Positions 34,581 through 43,443 are shown, counted from the stretch's first letter. The stretch: DNA of 64,000 nucleotides from Candidatus Nitrohelix vancouverensis (GCA_015698305.1 CP048620.1:2378001-2442000), one strand, 5' to 3'. The notes: generated from the sequence alone by a model not told the origin. Translations and numbers: made by a program.

Positions 34581-35453
34581 TCAGGTGGATGCTTTTTGAG
34601 AGCCGGTTGGTTTTTTGTCCGTACGCTTACCCGCTCCGGCTTTTGTTTTTTTGGCTGAACCTGCGGCTTTTTGTTTGGCTTTGCGCATTTCCTCCTGCAG
34701 AGCCATTTCTTTTTCGACCCTGGCTCTTACTTTGGGATCTTCAAACCAGCGGGAAACGACAACGCCAAACTCATAGAGTCCATAAAGCGGGACTGCCAAA
34801 AGAACCTGAGTGATGATGTCCGGCGGCGTGAGAACAGCTGAAAGAGCGAAGGCGCCGAGAAAAGCCCATTTCCGATAGAATCTCATCTTGACCGTGTTGA
34901 CCAGACCGAATTTGGTCAACAATACCATCAGAAGAGGCGTCTGGAAGGCAAAGGCAAAGGCGAGAATGAGTTTGACCACAAAGGAAAAATAAAAGCCGAT
35001 AGTGACCTGCATTTTCCACCAGTTGACCCCGTAGGTCAGCAGGAATTTGAGTCCGAGCGGAAGCACAAGGAAATAACAGAAAATGCCGCCCATCAGGAAG
35101 AACAGGGTGCCAAAGGCGACAAACATGAAGGTGATCTTCTTTTCCTTGACCTTCAGCCCAGGAGATATGAATTCCCATACTTGATACAGAATCATGGGCA
35201 TGGAAATGAAGATGGAACCCATGAATGAGACCTTCATCGCTGTAAAAAACGGTTCGGTTGGCGTGATGAAAGTCAATTCCGCGTATTTTGGGGGTAGCGG
35301 GTCTTGTAACCAAAGCAGGAGGAAATCTATGAAATAGAAAGAAAGTCCAAAAAAAACGGCAACGACTAATGCCACCCGGATGAGCCGGTCTTTCAATTCA
35401 ATTAAATGGTGACTGATTGGAACTTTTTCAGTAAATTGAACAGTTTTAACCAC
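34581..35453 (-). CDS. tatC: Sec-independent protein translocase TatC
   Basis: The 290-residue protein has the six-helix TatC fold: N-terminal SHHLIELKDRL, the periplasmic FITPTEPFF motif, and YQVWEFISPGL. TatC recognises twin-arginine signal peptides. The C-terminus carries an unusual Lys/Ala-rich cytoplasmic tail of about 50 residues (from RVEKEMALQEE). No tatA/B is adjacent. Confidence 0.93.
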   Translation of the reverse strand: MVKTVQFTEKVPISHHLIELKDRLIRVALVVAVFFGLSFYFIDFLLLWLQDPLPPKYAELTFITPTEPFFTAMKVSFMGSIFISMPMILYQVWEFISPGLKVKEKKITFMFVAFGTLFFLMGGIFCYFLVLPLGLKFLLTYGVNWWKMQVTIGFYFSFVVKLILAFAFAFQTPLLMVLLTKFGLVNTVKMRFYRKWAFLGAFALSAVLTPPDIITQVLLAVPLYGLYEFGVVVSRWFEDPKVRARVEKEMALQEEMRKAKQKAAGSAKKTKAGAGKRTDKKPTGSQKAST

Positions 35454-35804
35454 TAGATTCCTCTAATTGATATGGGGCGCATCAGGCGTCGCGATTTTGG
35501 AATTCAAACCGAAATCAGGTATGCATCGAATCTGATGATAAAATACCGATTGTCATAGGAAGGAACATATTACTTAATAAAATAAGTAAATTCAATATGA
35601 TTTCCGAAGCCTGCGAAAAAGTGATTTGATCCGACGCGAATAGAAATTTACGCTCTGTCACATTCAGCGTAGAAAGCGTATTAATGAGAAATATTTGATT
35701 CGAAATTTCAAATAATAGATAATGCGCTTTGTCTACACAGATTTAGCGGGAATAGCCTCTGATCTGCCAAAGCCTTTCTTTTCTTTTGTTTTCAGAGAAT
35801 TTAA
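35454..35804. other. 351-bp intergenic region upstream of the 61-aa ORF and tRNA-Gly
   Basis: This AT-rich region contains a short dyad TTACTTA/TAAGTAA (35570-35589) and a promoter-like pair near its right end (separate entry). No ORF could be supported in the remainder. Confidence 0.55.
35695..35723 (+). promoter_or_regulatory. putative promoter of the 61-aa ORF / tRNA-Gly / DUF507 genes
   Basis: TTGATT (35695-35700) and GATAAT (35718-35723) are spaced by 17 bp, about 80 bases before the first start codon. It could drive the small ORF, the tRNA and the DUF507 pair. Consensus-based. Confidence 0.45.
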
Positions 35805-35990
35805 ATGAACTTGATTAGTAGTTACATTACGGGAATAAAAGTTTTAGATACCGCTGAGGAAAGCGCTCAGGCCATTGAAACGATGGTCAACAAGGCTATT
35901 GCAGAAGCGCGATCCAATGGGTTTGATATCCTGGATTTGCAGATGTCTGATAATAATATTGTTTTGGTTTTAGGCAAAAATAAAGAGTAA
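35805..35990 (+). CDS. hypothetical protein, 61 aa
   Basis: A short acidic protein, predicted as one helix (ESAQAIETMVNKAIAEARSN) followed by two strands ending NNIVLVLGK. The residue pattern is protein-like but no family is recognised. It ends 24 bases before tRNA-Gly and may share its transcript. Confidence 0.5.
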   Translation: MNLISSYITGIKVLDTAEESAQAIETMVNKAIAEARSNGFDILDLQMSDNNIVLVLGKNKE

Positions 35991-36014
35991 GGAGCGCCGC
36001 TTTCGCTGTGGCGA

Positions 36015-36090
36015 GCGGGAGTAGCTCAGCTGGTAGAGTGTCAGCTTCCCAAGCTGAATGTCGCGGGTTCGAACCCCGTCTCCCGCTCCA
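36015..36090 (+). tRNA. tRNA-Gly (anticodon CCC)
   Basis: The 76-base cloverleaf has acceptor GCGGGAG/CTCCCGC, D arm GCTCAGCTGGTAGAGT, anticodon stem CAGC/GCTG with loop TTCCCAA (anticodon CCC), T arm CGGGTTCGAACCCCG, discriminator T and encoded CCA. It decodes GGG. Confidence 0.93.
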
Positions 36091-36139
36091 TTTTAAAAAA
36101 CCTATTTGTTTTTTCAGGAAAATAAGGCATTTAGTAATT

Positions 36140-36421
36140 ATGAGATTAACTAAAGATGAAGTTGGCAGGCTGTCAAAGAAAATTGTTCGACGCTTGATGA
36201 GCAAGCACCTGTTGATATGGGATGAAGGCGAAGAGAAACTGGAAGGCATCGTGAATGCCATCATTACGAATGATTTGATGGTTGAGGATCAGTTGAATGA
36301 AGAAGTGAAATTACTCTTGGAAGCGCGAACAAAGGAATATGAACGTAGCATGATGGATTATGGACGAGTGTTCCAAATGGTTAAAACCAAATTGGCGCGC
36401 GAAAGGGGATTGATCTTATGA
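36140..36421 (+). CDS. DUF507 family protein (first of tandem pair)
   Basis: From ATG 36140 the protein has 93 residues beginning MRLTKDEVGRLSKKIV, the typical DUF507 start, and is predicted helical. An in-frame extension reaching 36008 is rejected because it reads through the tRNA-Gly gene. It is followed after 16 bases by a second DUF507 gene. Function of the family is unknown. Confidence 0.8.
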   Translation: MRLTKDEVGRLSKKIVRRLMSKHLLIWDEGEEKLEGIVNAIITNDLMVEDQLNEEVKLLLEARTKEYERSMMDYGRVFQMVKTKLARERGLIL

Positions 36422-36437
36422 AGCGAGGAATGAAATT

Positions 36438-36716
36438 ATGAAAATCAGCAGAGACAAGGTCAACCACATCAGTAGTCTCATCATATCGGATTTCAAAAAA
36501 CGTTCTGAACTGGATTACAAGGTGGATCTGAATGACATCCGGCTTGAGATTGCGGAAGAAATGTTGACTTACCTGAAAATGGACGACAACGCAGACGCGG
36601 CGGCTCGCGGCATTCTGGCTTCCTACTCGACCAATCGCCCGCGGGAAGGAACGTCTGAGTGGGAAATTTTATATCAAAAACATTATGAAGAGTATATGAA
36701 CAAGCACGATTTATAA
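36438..36716 (+). CDS. DUF507 family protein (second of tandem pair)
   Basis: This 92-residue protein, MKISRDKVNHISSLIISDF..., is a diverged paralogue of the preceding gene with the same helical layout and a conserved EWEILYQKHYEEYM C-terminus. Tandem DUF507 genes probably encode a heteromer; that is inference. Confidence 0.8.
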   Translation: MKISRDKVNHISSLIISDFKKRSELDYKVDLNDIRLEIAEEMLTYLKMDDNADAAARGILASYSTNRPREGTSEWEILYQKHYEEYMNKHDL

Positions 36717-36756
36717 TGACGCTTCCGTTCCACCCTTCCTTTTATCCCGGCTGGTG

Positions 36757-37428
36757 ATGGGTTTTCCCTCTTTATTCGTTCGTAAAATGCGCTGGTCGCT
36801 CACGGCCTGGGGTTATCTTTTCTTCATATCTCCTGTATTGATTGCGCTTTACTTCAGTTTCTTTTATTTGCATCCTTTTCTGGCTACCGATCAAACCGTG
36901 CAGGGGGAAGTTTTGGTGGTCGATGGTTGGTTGTCGGACTCTTCCTTGCAAGAGGCGGCTGTTTTTTTTAATCAGGGAAACTATCAGTATCTCATTGTGA
37001 CGGGCGGCCCCATCAGCCGCGGATCGTATCTGTCGCCTTACAAGACCTATGCGGAGCTGGGCGCGGCGACGCTGAGGGGCATCGGATTTGAAAAGAACAA
37101 ACTGTATCTGTCTATTCCCGCTCCCGTCATCAAGGATCGAACCTTTGCAACCGCGCTTTCAGTCAAGGAAACGATCAAAAGTTTACCCGCTCCCGTTTCA
37201 GCCATCGACGTTTATACGGAAGGGATTCATGCGCGTCGTTCTTTGATGTTGTACGAACTCGCTTTTGGAGATGCTCTTCGAATCGGCGTGACCTCGGCTG
37301 AGACAAAACACTACGATGCACAGGAATGGTGGAAATCAAGCGCTGGCGTTCGTCAGGTGATTAACGAATCGATCGCTTATTTATACGCGAGGTTTATCTT
37401 CACGCCACCACTGACCGCTGAATCCTGA
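36757..37428 (+). CDS. YdcF/SanA-like DUF218 membrane protein
   Basis: This protein of about 223 residues has one N-terminal membrane segment (about 17-38) and a DUF218-like domain with EVLVVDGWLSD, YQYLIVTGGPIS and later IHARRSLMLYELAFGD. Family members affect envelope integrity; their reaction is not known. A GTG at 36754 directly before the ATG is an alternative start. Convergent with the aldehyde dehydrogenase. Confidence 0.65.
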   Translation: MGFPSLFVRKMRWSLTAWGYLFFISPVLIALYFSFFYLHPFLATDQTVQGEVLVVDGWLSDSSLQEAAVFFNQGNYQYLIVTGGPISRGSYLSPYKTYAELGAATLRGIGFEKNKLYLSIPAPVIKDRTFATALSVKETIKSLPAPVSAIDVYTEGIHARRSLMLYELAFGDALRIGVTSAETKHYDAQEWWKSSAGVRQVINESIAYLYARFIFTPPLTAES

Positions 37429-37430
37429 GC

Positions 37431-38825
37431 CTAGACGGAGGGGGATTTGAGGATCATTAATTTTTCTTCCGTCATTTCTTCCATTGCAGGCAATATCCCC
37501 CCTACTCCCAAGCCTGATTGTTTTCGCCCGCCAAAAGGCATCCAGTCAACCCGGAAAGCCGTGTGCTCATTGACCATCACCGCTTTTGCGTTGAGCCGTT
37601 TGACGGTGTCCAGCGCCGTATTGAGATTTTGCGTATAGACTGCGGCCTGAAAAGAAAATTTTGTTTCATTGGCTCTGCGGATCGCATCGAGTCTATCCTT
37701 GAAAGAATAGATAACCACCACGGGGCCGAAAATTTCCGAGCAGGAAACGTTGACGTCGTCCGGGGGATCGAGGATGACGGTGGGTTCGTAACAGGTTTCG
37801 CCAATCTTCTTGCCGCCGCATAAAATGGAGGCGCCCGCTTTACTCGCTTCCTGTACCCATTCATGCACCCGGTCGACATCGCCCTTGCTAATGAGGGGGC
37901 CGACTTCCGTGGATGCGTCCAGCGGGTCTCCCACCTTCAGCTGTTTTGCCAGTTCGACCAGACCGTGTGAAAATTCATCGACGCGGCTTTCGTGAACATA
38001 AATTTTTTGCACGGAAACGCAAACCTGTCCGGCGTGATAGAAGCCTCCCTTGGCGAGACCGGGAAGGGCCGATTTGAGATCGGCGTCGGCGTCGACAATC
38101 ACGGGAGCGGCGCCGCCATGCTCCAGCGCGCACCGGGTCCCCGGGGCCAGTTTGGATCGTAATTTCCAACCCACCGCTCCGGAGCCAATGAAAGAAAGAA
38201 ATGCCACGCGCGGATCGGTCGCCAGCTTCTCGCCGATTTTGCTGTCGCAGAGCAAGGGCTGGCACCATTCTGGCGGTAAACCGGCTTCATAAAGACAGTC
38301 CAGTAAATTGTAGCAGGAGATGGGCGTTGTGCGGGCAGGCTTGACGATGACCGGACAACCCGCCGCAATAGCGGGTATCGCCTGATGCACGATCAGGTTG
38401 AACGGATGGTTGAAGGCGCTGATCGCGACCACAACACCGATCGGTTCGCGCAGGGTGTAGGCCATATGGTTCAAGGAAGCGGCGTTCAGGTTCATTGGGA
38501 TCTCGCGTCCCGCAAGGTGCGGGATGGATCGCGCGGCTTCTCTGATGCCTTGAACCGCCCGGTTCAACTCGACGCGGGAATCTACAAGGGGTTTTCCGCC
38601 CTCTTCCGCCGCCTGTCTGGCATAGTCCTCAATGCGTTGCTCGACCAGATCTGCTGTTTTCTCAAGAATGGAGATTCTGTCGGGAGTTGGAATTCGCGTA
38701 TCTGGATTGTTGGCGAGGCCGGATGCGATTTGCAGAGCGGTTTCCATTTCCGCCTCTGTATTCAGAACCAACTTTTTTATCAGATGCCCGTCATAAGGGG
38801 ACAGAATTTCTAAGGTGTCTGGCAT
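37431..38825 (-). CDS. NAD(P)-dependent aldehyde dehydrogenase
   Basis: The 464-residue ALDH has the oxyanion Asn139 (FNHP), general base Glu235 (LEHGG), nucleophile Cys269 (AGQVCVSVQ) and the C-terminal EIFGPVV and PFGGRKQSG motifs. Substrate unknown. It belongs to the short (about 465-residue) class near phosphonoacetaldehyde or lactaldehyde-type enzymes. It could oxidise the semialdehyde made by the lysine aminotransferase, but the genes are 11 kb apart. Confidence 0.87.
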   Translation of the reverse strand: MPDTLEILSPYDGHLIKKLVLNTEAEMETALQIASGLANNPDTRIPTPDRISILEKTADLVEQRIEDYARQAAEEGGKPLVDSRVELNRAVQGIREAARSIPHLAGREIPMNLNAASLNHMAYTLREPIGVVVAISAFNHPFNLIVHQAIPAIAAGCPVIVKPARTTPISCYNLLDCLYEAGLPPEWCQPLLCDSKIGEKLATDPRVAFLSFIGSGAVGWKLRSKLAPGTRCALEHGGAAPVIVDADADLKSALPGLAKGGFYHAGQVCVSVQKIYVHESRVDEFSHGLVELAKQLKVGDPLDASTEVGPLISKGDVDRVHEWVQEASKAGASILCGGKKIGETCYEPTVILDPPDDVNVSCSEIFGPVVVIYSFKDRLDAIRRANETKFSFQAAVYTQNLNTALDTVKRLNAKAVMVNEHTAFRVDWMPFGGRKQSGLGVGGILPAMEEMTEEKLMILKSPSV

Positions 38826-38874
38826 GAGAGTCTCCTTTCTTAAACTTTACAGATTGCCCAGAGAGTGGTTGTAT

Positions 38875-40086
38875 TTAAAAATTTTTCGACCAGTCAAGAG
38901 ACTGCGCCATGCGCAGAATTTCTTCATAGACGGAGATGACGGGGCGGTTCTCTTTTTTAGCGATCGACTTACAGTCTTCGTATTCCGGGGTGATTCGTAT
39001 GATCTCGTTTCCTATCTTTCCGATTTTGATTCTGACCTTGCCGATCGGGGAAATCATCGGCTGGATAGAGCGATCCAGCACACTGCGCTGTGTCTGATAA
39101 TATCGAACGCCAAACGTTGAAGTTTCGCGGAGTAAAATATTGATGCACGCGTTTAATTGTGAGGCGTCTGTCAGCACAGATATCTTTGTCGCCGGGCGGT
39201 TTTTCTTCATCAGAATCGGAGTCAAATAAACGTCCGCGGCCCCGGCCTTGAACAGGTTGTCCATCACGGTTTCAAAAAACTCAGGATTCATGTCGTCGAT
39301 ATTGGCTTCCAGCGTCATCAGGTCGTCTTTACTCCCGACGCCTTGCGTTTCGCCCAGAACCACGCGAAGCATGTTGGGCGTTTCGGGGATGATGTGGTCG
39401 CCTGCTCCGTAACCGGCGTCGATGATATTCATCAGGGGCATGGGTTGAAAGCCTTGCGAATAATGCGCGATCAATGCGGCGCCGGTGGGCGTGACCATTT
39501 CCTTCTGGACGCCGGACGAATAACAGGGAATGCCTTTGAGGATGCGCAAGGTTGCGGGAGCGGGAACGGGAAGCGTTCCGTGATCGCACTCGACAGTACC
39601 TTCGCCAAGATTCAAAGGGGATGCGTAAATGCGGTCAATATTCAGCAAGTGAATAGCGAGGGCGCTTCCGACAACATCGACGATTGAATCCACCGCCCCG
39701 ACTTCATGAAAATGCACTTTGCTTTTAGGGATCTGGTGAGTCTCCGCTTCGGCAACGGCGATTCGATCGAAAACATCCAAGGCGCTGGACTGGACCGCTT
39801 CGGGCAAATCCGAAGCCTGTATCATTTTGATGATATCGCTGTGATGTCGGTGAGAATGCGTTTTAGTTTTGGGACGGGCGACGAGAACCTGAACATTACA
39901 TCCGTGGATTCCATTGCGTAGAATCGGAGATGATTTGATTTGAAATCCGGTAAGGCCCAACGATTTGACGCCCGCCCGGATTTTTTTAAGATCGGCTCCC
40001 AGATCGATCAAAGCCCCAAGAGTCATGTCGCCGCTGATGCCGGAACTGCAATCAAAATACAGAGTACGTAATGCGTTCGATTTCAT
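38875..40086 (-). CDS. larC: nickel-pincer cofactor biosynthesis protein LarC
   Basis: The 403-residue protein matches LarC (DUF111): FDCSSGISGDMTLGALIDLGAD at the N-terminus, a His-rich segment (KTHSHRHHSD, 75-84), KVHFHEVGAVDSIVDVVG, ASPLNLGEGTVECDHGTLPVP and VTPTGAALIAHY. LarC inserts nickel into the pincer nucleotide used by lactate racemase (LarA) and relatives. larB lies at 50236; larE and larA are not visible. It overlaps the next minus-strand gene upstream by 4 bases. Confidence 0.9.
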   Translation of the reverse strand: MKSNALRTLYFDCSSGISGDMTLGALIDLGADLKKIRAGVKSLGLTGFQIKSSPILRNGIHGCNVQVLVARPKTKTHSHRHHSDIIKMIQASDLPEAVQSSALDVFDRIAVAEAETHQIPKSKVHFHEVGAVDSIVDVVGSALAIHLLNIDRIYASPLNLGEGTVECDHGTLPVPAPATLRILKGIPCYSSGVQKEMVTPTGAALIAHYSQGFQPMPLMNIIDAGYGAGDHIIPETPNMLRVVLGETQGVGSKDDLMTLEANIDDMNPEFFETVMDNLFKAGAADVYLTPILMKKNRPATKISVLTDASQLNACINILLRETSTFGVRYYQTQRSVLDRSIQPMISPIGKVRIKIGKIGNEIIRITPEYEDCKSIAKKENRPVISVYEEILRMAQSLDWSKNF

Positions 40087-40631
40087 TTATTGAAAGAGTG
40101 TTCAAAAAGCTCTTTGATGGCTTTTTTTCCGTGTGGGTTCAAGAAGCGCGTGCCGGTACCGGCAAAACATTTTTTGCGTATTTTAGCTTGAGCTTTCTTC
40201 CATTTGGAAGCGTCCCATTTAAACCATTCCTTTTCTTCCTGATCGAAAGTGTAGAGCGTCTTGTTGCAAATTTTGGCAAACTCGGCTCCCCAACCGGTAC
40301 CGCCTTTAACCGTTAAATCTTCGAGGATATGGCCGACGACAAATATTTCTTCTGCGTTATTGACCTGATGCCAGATGCTTTGCAGAACCTTTTTCATTAA
40401 TGGGCCTTGCTTGAAAGACCGGTTCATGAGTTTTGATAAATAGCTGAGGCTCACATCGCCATTGAGCAATTCATCTTTGGTCAAGACGCGGACGCCGCGA
40501 CTGCGCGCAATTTGATGGCCTTCAAATGTAAAATTGACTTCCTGAACGCCGAATGCTTCGGCCTGACTTCCAAACTCTGCTTCCGCTCCCTTCACTCCGC
40601 CGCTGAATAGAATGTAATCCTGAGGTTTCAT
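40083..40631 (-). CDS. hypothetical protein coupled to larC, possible SLOG-like fold
   Basis: The 182-residue protein begins with YILFSGGVKGAEAEFG, a glycine-rich strand-loop-helix like nucleotide-binding SLOG/LOG proteins, and later has IFVVGHILEDLTVKGGTGWGAEFAK, a second such loop. It shares ATGA with larC. Nucleotide or nucleotide-sugar binding is plausible; a role with the Lar nucleotide is speculation. Confidence 0.5.
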   Translation of the reverse strand: MKPQDYILFSGGVKGAEAEFGSQAEAFGVQEVNFTFEGHQIARSRGVRVLTKDELLNGDVSLSYLSKLMNRSFKQGPLMKKVLQSIWHQVNNAEEIFVVGHILEDLTVKGGTGWGAEFAKICNKTLYTFDQEEKEWFKWDASKWKKAQAKIRKKCFAGTGTRFLNPHGKKAIKELFEHSFNK

Positions 40632-40774
40632 AATTCACGCTCCTCGTTGATGGGGAAAAGATCGTTCGGTCGTGCGACCTATAAATTATGGGAAAAAGGA
40701 AAGGAGAGCAAGAAAATTGATAGCGTATTTGCGACTGCCAGGAATGGGGTAAGTGAGATGTTTTATATGATGAC

Positions 40775-41047
40775 TCAACTCTTGCCAAACAGACGGCCAA
40801 AAAATCCCGGGGATTTTTTAGACGATTCCTGTTGGGCCGCTTTAACTGCGTTGGCCTGCTGGTGTTCGTCAATGAATAACTGGATGAGGATATGGCAGGA
40901 ATGACAACCGCCTCCAGCGCCACAGGCTCGCGTCACTGAGTCAATGGATTCCAGATTACCAGCTTCGATGGTTTTTCGAATGGTGGTTTCCGATACCTGA
41001 TAACACTTGCAGATGATTTCTTCCTGATTTGCGACGCTTATATCCAT
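40775..41047 (-). CDS. Bfd-like [2Fe-2S]-binding protein
   Basis: The 90-residue protein carries a bacterioferritin-associated-ferredoxin domain: CKC at 13-15 and GGGCHSC with Cys48 and Cys51, four ligands for a [2Fe-2S] cluster (Cys42 is extra). The C-terminal tail is Lys/Ala/Ser-rich. No bacterioferritin is in the window; partner unknown. Confidence 0.75.
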   Translation of the reverse strand: MDISVANQEEIICKCYQVSETTIRKTIEAGNLESIDSVTRACGAGGGCHSCHILIQLFIDEHQQANAVKAAQQESSKKSPGFFGRLFGKS

Positions 41048-41257
41048 TCGTTGAAAAACTTGCTGAAAGTCAGTATTTGAGAATAATAATCATTATATAA
41101 AATGCCAGGCGCTTTTCCAATTGGATTTTTCTAATGGAGAGGCCTATTCAATGGATCACATTGGGGGTTCCAGAGCGCGGGCAATAAAAATTCGGCGTTC
41201 ATACTAAAGCCGTAACAATCTTACTGATAGAGAATCTATCTACACATAAAGGGGAAA

Positions 41258-41291
41258 TAAAAAAGGGGGTCAGCAAAGCTGAACCCCTTTA
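41258..41291 (-). terminator. Rho-independent terminator of tRNA-Met
   Basis: On the minus strand AAAGGGGTTCAGC pairs with GCTGACCCCCTTT around a short TTT loop (one mismatch), followed by a T-rich tail of TTTTTTATTT. It lies just downstream of the tRNA-Met gene. Confidence 0.8.
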
Positions 41292-41297
41292 TCTATT

Positions 41298-41374
41298 TGG
41301 TGGCGGTGCAGGGACTTGAACCCCGGACACTACGGATATGAACCGTATGCTCTAACCAGCTGAGCTACACCGCC
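41298..41374 (-). tRNA. tRNA-Met (anticodon CAT)
   Basis: The minus-strand cloverleaf of 77 bases has acceptor GGCGGTG/CACCGCC, D arm GCTCAGCTGGTTAGAGC, anticodon stem TACGG/CCGTA with loop TTCATAT (CAT), T arm CGGGGTTCAAGTCCCTG, discriminator A and encoded CCA. The G1-C72 pair makes it an elongator Met or lysidine-modified Ile rather than initiator. Confidence 0.9.
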
Positions 41375-41657
41375 CTGAATGGCGTTATCAAACAAGCGAA
41401 AAATTCTACATCAACGCTTGATGATTGGCAATCTTATTTTGACCTTCATTTTAAAGAAGCAGTGAATGCTTGAAGGATTGTTAAATGCGAATTTAATATT
41501 TGCTTGTTGATAGCAGGGAACCGCTTGCGATTGAACGCTAAATCGGATCGCGCTACCAGATCTCTTCTCTGAAAGTTGGGAAAAAGGTTGACTTTAGGGA
41601 GTTGGTTTCCCAAAATCATAATTTAAATAATTTAGAAATTCATCACTCGTGAGTCCT

Positions 41658-42194
41658 ATGGAAGAAACAGTCAGTTTTGAAGTTGGAAAGACTTGTCCTA
41701 TAAAAGTTGAAGGAACCGGCGCTGGGCTTTCATTTTCCCCCAATGGCGATATGTTGCTGATAGGCATGTTTTCACGCCCGACAGCCAATCAGATTAAATT
41801 GTGGGAAGGCAAATGGAGATCCAAGCTGGTGGTGGAATCCGAATTCCCTTCGATTCCCATATTTGCGGTGGGAGACGAAAGCTGGATCATTGAAGCGCCT
41901 TGTAATCCTGCGCAACAGGAGATGGAGTCTCCCGGTTTTGTCGAGGCTTTATTCGCCAAAGATGAACATATCATGGCGGCTATTCTTGTGGACGCGGACA
42001 CCAATATCATCCAGAAAATTTCTCATGTGGAACTGGATGAGTTGTTCATCGAACGCCTGTCACTATCCTGGAATCCATATCGCCACGCCGGGGATCAATA
42101 CAATAAAGTCTTCACTCCCCAAGAGTTTGCCGACCGCATCAACAGTATCTTCAAATTTAAAAATTCACAGGAACTCTGGAGAACTTCCTGGTAG
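41658..42194 (+). CDS. hypothetical protein, about 178 aa
   Basis: No family is recognised. The protein is soluble and acidic, with a beta-rich N-terminal two-thirds (EGTGAGLSFSPNGDMLLIGMF) and a helical C-terminus (FTPQEFADRINSIFKF). The ATG at 41658 is preferred over an in-frame GTG nine bases upstream; both ribosome sites are weak. Convergent with the LRR gene. Confidence 0.6.
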   Translation: MEETVSFEVGKTCPIKVEGTGAGLSFSPNGDMLLIGMFSRPTANQIKLWEGKWRSKLVVESEFPSIPIFAVGDESWIIEAPCNPAQQEMESPGFVEALFAKDEHIMAAILVDADTNIIQKISHVELDELFIERLSLSWNPYRHAGDQYNKVFTPQEFADRINSIFKFKNSQELWRTSW

Positions 42195-42215
42195 ATTCGC
42201 AATGATCCAGGGTCA

Positions 42216-42243
42216 AGCCGTCTGGCGCAAGGCGCCAGCGGCT
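42216..42243. terminator. hairpin between convergent genes
   Basis: AGCCG-T-CTGGCGC pairs with GCGCCAG-CGGCT around AAG: a 12-bp GC-rich stem with one bulged T. It lies between two convergent stops. No clear T-run; probable bidirectional terminator. Confidence 0.5.
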
Positions 42244-42249
42244 GTCGTC

Positions 42250-43443
42250 TCAATTTTCATACTCTTCATCATCGAGGTCTTCCTCTTCCTCGACATCTTC
42301 AATTTCCTCGACATCTTCAAACTCTTCCTCTTCAATCTCTTCTTCAACTTCTTCCTCTTCACGTTCAAATTCAGGATATTCCAGTTGTAGAAGAAATTCG
42401 GATTCGCCCAGCGCCTCGAAGCCTTCGTCCGTATAAAGATTTTCCTCAATATAAAGACGTGTCAGATTAGACATGTGCTCGGATCCGGCTATGGCATGGA
42501 GGCCTTCATCGGTGATGCCATTGAACTCGATCATCAGGACGCTCAAATTGGCGAATATTGGGGAATTGGCAATATGGGTTATGCCCTCGTCGCCGATCTT
42601 GTTGCGGTCGAGAGACAGCAGGGTTAGGTTGCTCAAATGTTCCGATTCGGCCAGCGCTCTGGCTCCTTCGGAGGTGATATTGTTCAGTTCCAGATACAGG
42701 TGAGTGAGTTCCTTGAAATCTTCGCTCTGCGCCAGGTGACGACATTCAACATCGCCAATGCCCAGTTTGCTGAGATCGAGAACGGTTCCTTCATCTTTCA
42801 GGCGGCTGATGCACAGGTGCAGGATCAGGAATCCAGAGAGAGCGTCCTTGGCATTCTGAGAAATTTCATTGTCGGTGATGTCGATTTTTTGCAAATTTGG
42901 AAATGATTTGCTGGAGACAAGCTCCATGATCCCTTCATCGGTGATTTGTGTTTTCCTCAAATCCAGATACTCCAGATTGGGAAATGCCGTGGATGTGGAA
43001 AAGGCTTTGAGCCCTTCATCGCCAACCGGATTTTCCGCCAGCGAAATAGAAGTGACTCGGCTCAGATGGGGAGCCTTTGCCAGATGGGCAACGCCCTTGG
43101 GTCCAATTTTGTTCCAGGCCAGTCTCAATGAAGTCAAATTAGGTAAGCGAGGCGTTTCGCTCAAATAGGCCAATCCCTCGTCGCCTATTTTGTTTTTGTA
43201 CATTTTGAGGGATTCCAAAAGACCGAGGCTGTCCGACTCTGCTATGGCCTTGGCGGCGGAAGGTCCTAATTTGTTCGAGGACAGGGTCAATCGTCTGAGT
43301 TGTTTGATCGATCTGGATTTGCACAAGGCCTCGACGCCGGCATCCCCCAGCTTTAAAAAGTTGAAATCCAGAGTTTCGTAATTTTTGCTCAGAACGAAAC
43401 CATTGCGGATTTTACCTTCTATATTGAAATATTTTTTATTCAT
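42250..43443 (-). CDS. leucine-rich-repeat protein with acidic tail, 397 aa
   Basis: From ATG 43443 the protein has about twelve ribonuclease-inhibitor-type LRRs of about 24-27 residues (pattern L-xLxL-xNxIGDEGLxxLA), followed by a tail of about 38 residues that is almost only Glu and Asp. No signal peptide. The tail DNA is a CTTCCT-rich low-complexity tract. A longer ORF from a TTG at 43527 overlaps the neighbour gene and is less likely. It probably binds proteins; partner unknown. Smaller LRR paralogue at 20359-20886. Confidence 0.8.
   Translation of the reverse strand: MNKKYFNIEGKIRNGFVLSKNYETLDFNFLKLGDAGVEALCKSRSIKQLRRLTLSSNKLGPSAAKAIAESDSLGLLESLKMYKNKIGDEGLAYLSETPRLPNLTSLRLAWNKIGPKGVAHLAKAPHLSRVTSISLAENPVGDEGLKAFSTSTAFPNLEYLDLRKTQITDEGIMELVSSKSFPNLQKIDITDNEISQNAKDALSGFLILHLCISRLKDEGTVLDLSKLGIGDVECRHLAQSEDFKELTHLYLELNNITSEGARALAESEHLSNLTLLSLDRNKIGDEGITHIANSPIFANLSVLMIEFNGITDEGLHAIAGSEHMSNLTRLYIEENLYTDEGFEALGESEFLLQLEYPEFEREEEEVEEEIEEEEFEDVEEIEDVEEEEDLDDEEYEN

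Noticed and set aside
36008-36139. N-terminal extension of the first DUF507 protein
   Set aside because: It reads through tRNA-Gly; the family starts at the ATG at 36140.
42276-42360. CTTCCT-rich tract as a CRISPR-like or regulatory repeat
   Set aside because: It is in frame in the LRR gene and encodes its Glu/Asp tail; repeats are irregular and without spacers.
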